Positions 38,099-44,840 of a DNA stretch of 64,000 bases are shown here, piece by piece. The notes beneath the pieces were generated by a model. It saw only the letters and a program-made list of their open reading frames with translations, was not told where the DNA came from and made no database searches. Location: positions 175,714 to 239,713 of the forward strand of contig JAFGCZ010000001.1 of NCBI GenBank assembly GCA_016932335.1, in the 5' to 3' direction. Source of the DNA: Opitutales bacterium (GTDB lineage: Bacteria > Verrucomicrobiota > Verrucomicrobiia > Opitutales > Oceanipulchritudinaceae). Numbering within the stretch: the stretch's first letter is position 1; every line of letters begins with the position of its first letter. The position numbers and the translations under genes are program-made.

Positions 38099-38977
38099 AT
38101 GAAAGGAATTATACTAGCCGGAGGTTCGGGGACGCGCCTCTATCCCATCACCAAAGGAATTTCCAAGCAGCTGTTGCCGATTTACGATAAGCCGATGATT
38201 TACTATCCCTTGTCGGCTTTGATGTTGGCTGGGATACGCGAGATTCTGATTATTTCAACGCCTGAGGATTTGCCCGGGTTTGAGAAGCTTTTGGGCACAG
38301 GTGAGACTCTTGGGTTGAATTTCAGCTATAAAGAGCAACCTTCGCCGGACGGTTTGGCTCAGGCCTTTACCATCGGAGCAGATTTCATTGGAAGCGACTC
38401 TGTGTGTATGGTGCTGGGGGATAATATCTTTTATGGGCACGGGTTTACTGAGTTATTGTCTCATGCCCGTCGGAATGTGGAGGTAGATGGTAAAGCTACG
38501 GTGTTTGGTTATTATGTAAACGATCCCGAGCGCTACGGGGTGGCTACCTTTGATAAGGAGGGATATGTAACTTCGATTGAAGAAAAGCCTGAAAAACCTG
38601 CTTCGAATTACGCTGTTGTCGGCCTTTATTTCTATACCAACGAGGTGGTCAAGGTGGCTCACGAAATTCAACCCTCAGCACGTGGGGAATATGAGATCAC
38701 TACAGTGAATCAGCATTTTCTCACTGAAGGAAAGCTCAAGGTAGAATTGATGGGACGAGGCTATGCCTGGTTGGACACAGGTACGCATAAATCTTTTTTG
38801 GATGCCAGCCAGTTTATTGAAACCGTGGAAACCCGACAGGGGCTGAAAATTGCCTGCATCGAAGAGATTGCCTACCAGATGGGTTATATCACCGCAGATC
38901 AGGTACGTCGCCTGGCCGAACCCTTGAAGAAGAATGATTACGGGCAATACCTGCTGAAGCTAGTTGATGGTAAATGA
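38099..38977 (+). CDS. rfbA: Glucose-1-phosphate thymidylyltransferase
   Basis: First step of dTDP-L-rhamnose synthesis. The 292-residue protein has [71 protein letters not shown] and [19 protein letters not shown], all typical of RfbA/RmlA at normal length. It leads the rfbA-rfbC-rfbD-rfbB group that ends the polysaccharide locus. Confidence 0.96.
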   Translation: MKGIILAGGSGTRLYPITKGISKQLLPIYDKPMIYYPLSALMLAGIREILIISTPEDLPGFEKLLGTGETLGLNFSYKEQPSPDGLAQAFTIGADFIGSDSVCMVLGDNIFYGHGFTELLSHARRNVEVDGKATVFGYYVNDPERYGVATFDKEGYVTSIEEKPEKPASNYAVVGLYFYTNEVVKVAHEIQPSARGEYEITTVNQHFLTEGKLKVELMGRGYAWLDTGTHKSFLDASQFIETVETRQGLKIACIEEIAYQMGYITADQVRRLAEPLKKNDYGQYLLKLVDGK

Positions 38978-38978
38978 A

Positions 38979-39027
38979 CCACAAATGACTCAGATGATCA
39001 CAAATAGTAACCATGAGTGATTTGTGG
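38979..39027. repeat. Imperfect inverted repeat between rfbA and rfbC
   Basis: CCACAAATGACTCA (38979-38992) and TGAGTGATTTGTGG (39014-39027) pair over 14 bases with one mismatch; a further ACAAAT copy lies in the loop. It follows the rfbA stop directly and could be a short intergenic repeat element rather than a terminator, as no T-run follows. Confidence 0.55.
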
Positions 39028-39087
39028 ATAAAGAATTGGACGTTTGTTTGTCTGCAAATCAATATGGGTGTTAGACCCAAATGACAC

Positions 39088-39639
39088 ATGGAATTTATAG
39101 CAACGAAGATTGACGGAGTGTATATTCTCGAACCGAAAGTATTTGGAGATGATCGCGGATACTTTCTGGAGTCCTACAACCAAGCGCAGTTTAATGCCTG
39201 TATTGGAGAAACTACTTTTGTTCAGGATAATGAATCCAAATCCTGTAAGGGAGTCTTACGCGGTTTGCATTTTCAAAAGCCTCCCTTTGCTCAAGCAAAG
39301 CTGGTGCGTTGTCTTCAGGGGGAAGTTCTGGATGTGGCTGTTGATCTGAGAAAAAGTTCCCCGACCTACAAGCAGCATGTAGCTGTTCTTCTTTCAGGAG
39401 AGAATAAGCGTCAGTTGTTTATTCCTCGAGGATTTGCGCATGGATTTTTGGTCCTGAGCGATTCGGCCGTTTTTGCCTACAAGGTAGATAATCGTTATGC
39501 TCCCGATCATGATTCGGGGATCATTTGGAACGATCCTGAGATTGCCATTGATTGGCCTATGCAGGAGCAGAACCTTACGCTTTCGGGGAAGGATCAGAAC
39601 CTCAAACCCTTGTCTCAAACAGAAAACCCTTTTGATTGA
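39088..39639 (+). CDS. rfbC: dTDP-4-dehydrorhamnose 3,5-epimerase
   Basis: Third step of dTDP-rhamnose synthesis. A 183-residue cupin with DGVYILEPKVFGDDRGYFLE, FVQDNESKSCKGVLRGLHFQ (catalytic His in LRGLHFQ), EVLDVAVDLRKSSPTYKQHV and the IPRGFAHGFLVLS loop. Length is normal. The TGA overlaps the rfbD ATG (ATGA). Confidence 0.97.
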   Translation: MEFIATKIDGVYILEPKVFGDDRGYFLESYNQAQFNACIGETTFVQDNESKSCKGVLRGLHFQKPPFAQAKLVRCLQGEVLDVAVDLRKSSPTYKQHVAVLLSGENKRQLFIPRGFAHGFLVLSDSAVFAYKVDNRYAPDHDSGIIWNDPEIAIDWPMQEQNLTLSGKDQNLKPLSQTENPFD

Positions 39640-40502
39640 TGAATATATTGATAACAGGCGCAAACGGACAGTTGGGATCGGAGATCAGGCATGTGGCCGC
39701 ATCCTACCCAACCTTTGATTTTGTCTATGTGGACCTTCCTGAGCTGGATATTACCGATGAGGAGGCGCTGAGCGCGTTTGCCCGAACCAATGAAATCCAG
39801 GCGATTGTTAATTGTGCGGCATACACCGCGGTTGATAAATCCGAAAACGAAATAGATGTAGCTCGCAAGGTTAATGCCGATGCCGTGGGCAATCTGGTCC
39901 GTGTTGCCGAATCACTTTCTCTCAAGCTAATACATATCTCTACCGATTATGTATTCGATGGCAGTGCCCACATTCCCTACAACGTAAATGATCCTGTGTC
40001 TCCTTTGGGCGCTTATGGAGTTACCAAGCGTGAGGGAGAAGAGCATATCCTGAAAACCTCTGCAGATGCGATCATCATTCGAACCGCTTGGCTGTATTCT
40101 GCTTACGGAAACAATTTTGTTAAAACCATGCTGCGCCTTGGGTGTGAACGTGACACGTTAAACGTCATTTACGATCAAATCGGTTCTCCGACCTATGCGC
40201 ATGATTTAGCTGTGGCCTGCCTTGATATTCTTGCGGCTGTTACTGTGATCAGCTCCGGCGGTAAGGTCTACCACTATACCAACGAGGGGGTCGCTTCCTG
40301 GTATGATTTTACCAAGGCCATTTTGGAAAAAGCAGGAATAGAGTGCCGTGTAAATCCCATCGAAACCAAGGATTATCCAACTCCGGCAAAGCGGCCACAT
40401 TATTCGGTCCTCAATAAGATCGCCATTAAAGAGCAATTCGGCTTGAGCATTCCTTATTGGCGAGACAGTCTGGATGCCTGCCTCAAGCGTTTGCTGGCAT
40501 AG
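39639..40502 (+). CDS. rfbD: dTDP-4-dehydrorhamnose reductase
   Basis: Last step of dTDP-L-rhamnose synthesis. The 287-residue SDR has MNILITGANGQLGSEIRHVA, AIVNCAAYTAVDKSENEIDV, HISTDYVFDGSAHIPYNVND with PLGAYGVTKREGEEHI as the Y-x-x-x-K, and IIRTAWLYSAYGNNFVKTML. The ATG at 39639 is preferred to an upstream TTG because it forms the usual ATGA overlap with rfbC. Confidence 0.96.
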   Translation: MNILITGANGQLGSEIRHVAASYPTFDFVYVDLPELDITDEEALSAFARTNEIQAIVNCAAYTAVDKSENEIDVARKVNADAVGNLVRVAESLSLKLIHISTDYVFDGSAHIPYNVNDPVSPLGAYGVTKREGEEHILKTSADAIIIRTAWLYSAYGNNFVKTMLRLGCERDTLNVIYDQIGSPTYAHDLAVACLDILAAVTVISSGGKVYHYTNEGVASWYDFTKAILEKAGIECRVNPIETKDYPTPAKRPHYSVLNKIAIKEQFGLSIPYWRDSLDACLKRLLA

Positions 40503-40532
40503 TTTATAACCCCTTAGCCCCATTACCATTAC

Positions 40533-41549
40533 ATGAAACACATTCTAGTGACCGGTGGTGCCGGATTTATCGGTGCCAATTTTATCCCTTACTATCTGGA
40601 GACGCATGAGGATATTTTTATCCATAATCTGGATAAGCTGACTTATGCGGGAGATGTTGCCAACCTCGGAGAGGTTGAGGGGCATTCGAGATATGAGTTG
40701 ATTGAGGGAGATGTTGCCGACCGTGCTTTGGTGGAATCCATCTTCCAAAAGCATGATATACGGGGCGTGTTCCATTTTGCCGCAGAATCGCATGTGGATA
40801 ATTCTATCACCGGGCCGGAGGTCTTTATTGTAACCAATGTCAATGGCACCTTTACCTTGCTCGATGTGGCTTACAAGCACTGGATGGAAAAGCCTTTTAC
40901 GGTCAAATCAGGGTATGAGGACTGTCGTTTCCATCATATTTCCACCGACGAGGTTTACGGCACGCTTGGCGCTACCGGGCTATTTACGGAAAGCACCCCT
41001 TATGCGCCGAACAGCCCGTATTCGGCATCCAAGGCTGCGTCCGATATGATCGTCCGTGCCTATCACCACACCTATGGAATGAATGTCACCACCAGCAATT
41101 GTTCCAACAACTACGGGCCCAAGCAGCACGACGAAAAACTCATCCCAACCATCATCCGCAAGGCACTCTCGCTCCAGCCCATTCCTATTTATGGTGACGG
41201 CAAAAACGTGCGCGATTGGCTCTATGTGCTCGATCATTGCAAAGGCATTGCTCTGGTGGAGTCCAGGGGGCGCTCCGGCGAAACCTACAATATTGGTGGG
41301 CGCAATGAGCGGGACAATCTGTTCATCGTAAATCATATCTGCGAGCTGCTCGATGCAAAGGCTCCGCGCGCTGACGGTCAGTCCTATGCGGATCTCATTA
41401 CCTTTGTCACCGACAGGGCAGGGCATGACCGCCGTTACGCCATCGATGCCACCAAACTGGAGTCTGAGCTTGGCTGGCGTGCCGACGAAAATTTTGAAAC
41501 CGGTATCGTTAAAACCGTAGACTGGTACCTTGCCAAATATCGCAGCTGA
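40533..41549 (+). CDS. rfbB: dTDP-glucose 4,6-dehydratase
   Basis: Second step of dTDP-L-rhamnose synthesis. The 338-residue SDR has ILVTGGAGFIGANFIPYYLE, FHFAAESHVDNSITGPEVFI, HISTDEVYGTLG with YSASKAASDMIVRAYHHTYG, and TTSNCSNNYGPKQHDEKLIP. It closes the polysaccharide locus; the next gene is on the other strand. Confidence 0.97.
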   Translation: MKHILVTGGAGFIGANFIPYYLETHEDIFIHNLDKLTYAGDVANLGEVEGHSRYELIEGDVADRALVESIFQKHDIRGVFHFAAESHVDNSITGPEVFIVTNVNGTFTLLDVAYKHWMEKPFTVKSGYEDCRFHHISTDEVYGTLGATGLFTESTPYAPNSPYSASKAASDMIVRAYHHTYGMNVTTSNCSNNYGPKQHDEKLIPTIIRKALSLQPIPIYGDGKNVRDWLYVLDHCKGIALVESRGRSGETYNIGGRNERDNLFIVNHICELLDAKAPRADGQSYADLITFVTDRAGHDRRYAIDATKLESELGWRADENFETGIVKTVDWYLAKYRS

Positions 41550-41583
41550 GGCATGTTTCGATGTCGGTCGGACGGTGAATTCT

Positions 41584-41751
41584 TGAGAGGTCTCACACGA
41601 AGGATCAAAGGCTCTAAGTGTTGGAATAAAAATCTGCTCCTATTGAGCTCTTTGTTATGGGCTGATTTTGGGGTACGCGGCACCGTTCTGCCCACAGAAG
41701 AAGATGACTCCTTATCTTTGATGCTTTGAGGTTTTGTGAGAGGCCTCACAC
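41584..41751. repeat. Two copies of a 15-base palindromic motif flanking a small dyad
   Basis: TGAGAGGTCTCACAC at 41584-41598 and TGAGAGGCCTCACAC at 41737-41751 differ at one base; each holds a near-palindrome (TGAGAGGCCTCA). Between them ATCAAAG (41604-41610) and CTTTGAT (41715-41721) are inverted. They lie between convergent rfbB and the response-regulator gene. Confidence 0.55.
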
Positions 41752-41776
41752 TTCTTCTTGGGGGAGGGGGCTTCGT

Positions 41777-42361
41777 TTACTGCGTTGCCTTGCTTTGCAT
41801 CTGCTCCAACTGAGGCCTGATCACAGACTCGTAATAATTGGGTTCAATGCCGTGGCTTAACTTTATACCCAGGTGTTTGCTCATAAACTGCTCTATGGTC
41901 TGCCAGCCTTCATCCGGAATCTTGATTTTCTTGGTGTAGGCGCAAATGGTGAGCATGTTTTCCAGTGATTTGATGCGCGATGTTGCCTTGATGATGCGCT
42001 CCGCCACATGCAGGCGAATATTCAGTTGGTTGCGGTCCATCGGTTTAGGCAGAAAGTCATCGACTCCTACCTCCATTGCTGCCCGATAATTGGCAATGTC
42101 GCCGGCGTTGGCTGTCAGCAGTATAAAATAGGTGTAGTCGGTGTCGGGACGCTGCCGGATTTTTTGGCACAGTTCCAATCCATCCATCCTCGGCATCAAC
42201 CAGTCGCTGATAACCAGTCGATGCGGGATGCGGTCATAGATTTCCCATGCCTCCTGGCCATCGGTGGCCACGCTCACGCTATACCCCTGCTGCTTTAGCT
42301 CAGTTATGAGCAGTTTGCGGGAAATATAGTCGTCTTCGGCAATGAGTATGTCCATGCTCAT
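41777..42361 (-). CDS. Response regulator with a cysteine-less, eroded zinc-ribbon-like tail
   Basis: A 194-residue protein with a receiver domain at residues 3-125: acidic pocket EDD (10-11), phosphoacceptor Asp53 in VISDWLMPRMDG, Thr in FILLTAN and Lys in LPKPMD. The tail (ICAYTKKIKIPDEGWQTIEQ, then LGIKLSHGIEPNYYES) resembles the ICSYCKKIR...SHGICPxC module found after receiver domains in many environmental bacteria, but the second Cys of CxxC is Thr and the later C-x-x-C pair is lost. No DNA-binding domain. Starts at 42361 or 42355 are both possible. No kinase gene is adjacent. Confidence 0.85.
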   Translation of the reverse strand: MSMDILIAEDDYISRKLLITELKQQGYSVSVATDGQEAWEIYDRIPHRLVISDWLMPRMDGLELCQKIRQRPDTDYTYFILLTANAGDIANYRAAMEVGVDDFLPKPMDRNQLNIRLHVAERIIKATSRIKSLENMLTICAYTKKIKIPDEGWQTIEQFMSKHLGIKLSHGIEPNYYESVIRPQLEQMQSKATQ

Positions 42362-42474
42362 AATAAAGACAGTAGCACAGTGCTTTTCCAAAAGACAACC
42401 ATACTCTCGGGGGTGGGGAATAAAGGCTCATTTTTGATTGGGGATTAGAGGCTAGTTGGTTTTTAAATATACCA

Positions 42475-43527
42475 ATGAGAAAGATTATTCACATCGATAT
42501 GGATTCCTATTTTGCCGCCATTGAGATGCGCGATCATCCTCAGTGGCGTAGCATACCTTTGGCAGTAGGGGGCATTGGCCCCCGTTCCGTTATATCTACC
42601 GCAAATTATGAGGCCCGTAAATATGGCGTTCGCAGTGCGCTGCCTACAACCCATGCGCTAAAGCTCTGCCCTCAGCTTCTGGTGGTTCCCTCCCGTTTCG
42701 ATGTCTATAAAGATTGCACCCGCCGGATACGGGCAATTTTTCACGATTACACCGACCTGGTCGAACCTATGTCTCTGGATGAAGCTTATCTGGATGTCAG
42801 CCATGTGGACCGTTATGCCTGGGACCTTGCCAAGGAAATCCGGCAGCGGATTTTTGAGGAGACCCAACTGACCGCCAGTGCGGGCATTGCACCGAACATG
42901 ATGTTGGCCAAGATTGCCAGCGATTGGAAAAAGCCCAACGGCCAGTTTGCCATTACTCCGGAGATGGTGGATACCTTTATACGGGATTTACCCATTCGGC
43001 GAATTCCTGGAGTGGGCAAAAAGGGAGAGCTTCGCCTGATGGAGGAAGGGATTAATACCTGTGGCGACCTGCAACTGTGGCCTAAATGGAAATTGAGTGG
43101 CCTCTTCGGTAAGTGGGGGGAGGATCTCTTTGACCGTTGTCGCGGCGTCGACCACAGAGAGGTTACTCCATACTCGCCTCGCAAATCATTGAGCAACGAG
43201 CGCACCTATGGGAGCGATCTGCTCTCTCTGGAGGCCTGCGCAGAGGAGTTGCCAGCGCTTTTTTCAGAATTGCTCAGCGACTTAAGCAAGCAGAAAGCGG
43301 CTTTCCCCATTCACAAAGCTTTCGTCAAACTCAAGTTTACCGATTTTCAAACAACCACCTGCGAATGTCTTTGTCGGCAGCCGGAGCTCGATCTCTATCT
43401 CTCACTTTTGCACAAAGCCTTCGATCGTAGTTTACTGGGGGTTCGCCTGCTCGGGCTTGGTGTTCGCTTTGCGGTTCCCTCGGATAAGGCCCTGAGGCAA
43501 CTTACTTTTGATTTTGATGCGTCGTAA
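42475..43527 (+). CDS. dinB: DNA polymerase IV (Y-family)
   Basis: Error-prone translesion polymerase. The 350-residue protein has the catalytic segments IHIDMDSYFAAIEMRD and MSLDEAYLDVSHVD, the ARKYGVRSALPTTHALKLCP palm-finger region, and the helix-hairpin-helix IRRIPGVGKKGELRLMEEGI. Length is normal for DinB. No LexA-type box was recognised upstream. Confidence 0.95.
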   Translation: MRKIIHIDMDSYFAAIEMRDHPQWRSIPLAVGGIGPRSVISTANYEARKYGVRSALPTTHALKLCPQLLVVPSRFDVYKDCTRRIRAIFHDYTDLVEPMSLDEAYLDVSHVDRYAWDLAKEIRQRIFEETQLTASAGIAPNMMLAKIASDWKKPNGQFAITPEMVDTFIRDLPIRRIPGVGKKGELRLMEEGINTCGDLQLWPKWKLSGLFGKWGEDLFDRCRGVDHREVTPYSPRKSLSNERTYGSDLLSLEACAEELPALFSELLSDLSKQKAAFPIHKAFVKLKFTDFQTTTCECLCRQPELDLYLSLLHKAFDRSLLGVRLLGLGVRFAVPSDKALRQLTFDFDAS

Positions 43528-43535
43528 AACCCTGC

Positions 43536-43907
43536 TTAAATTCGAATCAGCAGATGGAGACTTTTGACGCGCATCTGGAACGAGTAATCAGACTGGCCTT
43601 TTGTGCTGTCGTAATCCTCCACGCTATCCAGTTTTCTGTAAATTAAATCGCGCTCTTTTGCCACCAACTCAAGCTCTGTAATGGCGCATTGAATCAATGT
43701 TTCGTACTTTTTCAGGGCAGCGCTCTCAGCTGCTGTATCTATTGCGGAAAGGCTTGCCTTATAGCTGGCAATTTCGCTTTTCAGAACCATTTCCTGTTCG
43801 CTGAGCAGTTGCAGCCGTTGTTGAAATGCCTGTTCTGACTCCGAGCTTCCGCATCCTGACAACAGGCTTAGAAAGAAAAAAATCGAAAACTGCATAGCTC
43901 GGTTCAT
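43536..43907 (-). CDS. Small predicted lipoprotein with a coiled coil, function unknown
   Basis: A 123-residue protein with a clear lipoprotein signal: hydrophobic FFFLSLLSG followed by Cys19. Residues from about 28 to 100 are rich in Glu, Lys, Leu and Ala with heptad spacing, suggesting a single long coiled coil. It converges on dinB with an 8-base gap. No family was recognised. The start may be at residue 5 (Met). Confidence 0.7.
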   Translation of the reverse strand: MNRAMQFSIFFFLSLLSGCGSSESEQAFQQRLQLLSEQEMVLKSEIASYKASLSAIDTAAESAALKKYETLIQCAITELELVAKERDLIYRKLDSVEDYDSTKGQSDYSFQMRVKSLHLLIRI

Positions 43908-43935
43908 GAGGATTCTTTATGGGAAGAGAAAAGAT

Positions 43936-43964
43936 TTGTCAATTGAATGAAAAGGAACGATAAA
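43936..43964 (+). promoter_or_regulatory. Candidate sigma-70 promoter
   Basis: TTGTCA (43936-43941), a 17-base spacer and GATAAA (43959-43964) lie 28 bases upstream of the small membrane-protein gene at 43993. Spacing is ideal and both boxes match at most positions. Confidence 0.4.
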
Positions 43965-43992
43965 CAATTTTTATCAAAATTATTCTACAATT

Positions 43993-44505
43993 ATGCAAAC
44001 AATGGATACATTTCAAATCAACCAACCCAATGTGAATCTACCGGTTAGGATGGTTTTGGCTACCTGTGCTGGTCTGGTTGCCTGCTTTGCCGGTGCGGTG
44101 CTTTGGGGGGCTGTAACTGTGTTAACCGGGTATGAGCTCGGAATCATTGCCATTGCCTTGGGACTTATGGTGGGGGGCATCATCGCCTTTGTCAAAAAGA
44201 GCGATCATATTTACTTCGGTATTATAGGTGCTCTCTTTGCTCTGATTGCCTGTGTGTTTGGTAAATACTTCGGAATGATTGGTCTGATTGCTCAGGAATA
44301 TTCCGTGGGTTATTTTAGCTGTATGAAAAACCTTACCATAGATATGGTGGTGTCACTTTTCAAAGAAACTTTTTCACCCATTGATTTGCTTTTCTACGGA
44401 TTGGCCATCTATGAAGGCTTTCGTCTGAGTATGCGGCCGTCTTTAGCTTCTATAACTTCCGAAGTCCCTTCTGCGGACCCCTCGGAAGATCCTTCTATGG
44501 CTTGA
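43993..44505 (+). CDS. Small predicted membrane protein, function unknown
   Basis: A 170-residue protein with four hydrophobic segments: about residues 20-41, 46-66 (LGIIAIALGLMVGGIIAFV), 74-94 (IYFGIIGALFALIACVFGKY) and 128-147. The C-terminal 20 residues are acidic and Ser/Pro-rich (SEVPSADPSEDPSMA). No catalytic motif and no recognised family. It stands alone between a divergent lipoprotein gene and tRNA-Leu. Confidence 0.7.
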   Translation: MQTMDTFQINQPNVNLPVRMVLATCAGLVACFAGAVLWGAVTVLTGYELGIIAIALGLMVGGIIAFVKKSDHIYFGIIGALFALIACVFGKYFGMIGLIAQEYSVGYFSCMKNLTIDMVVSLFKETFSPIDLLFYGLAIYEGFRLSMRPSLASITSEVPSADPSEDPSMA

Positions 44506-44573
44506 ATTATTCTTTTTTAGCAAAGAGTATTGCCAAATACCTGTGAATTGCTCTTTTTAGGGCATTCTTTGAT

Positions 44574-44658
<85 letters not shown>

Positions 44659-44664
44659 TTTTTG

Positions 44665-44696
44665 AAAACCCGCATAGATACTATGCGGGTTTTTTG
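44665..44696 (+). terminator. Rho-independent terminator after tRNA-Leu
   Basis: AAAACCCGCATAG and CTATGCGGGTTTT pair over 13 bases with a 3-base loop and run into a T-tract, 6 bases after the tRNA. Confidence 0.92.
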
Positions 44697-44840
44697 TGTC
44701 TATTTTGTTACGGAAACATTGAGGTTTTTTATTTTGTTACAGTATGATCTGTAATATGTTAAGAATTTGTTTCGCGGCTGCAATATCGTTGACGATGTCC
44801 CTTTTGAACTATTCCAGAGAGGTTTTTCCTGAACCTATCT

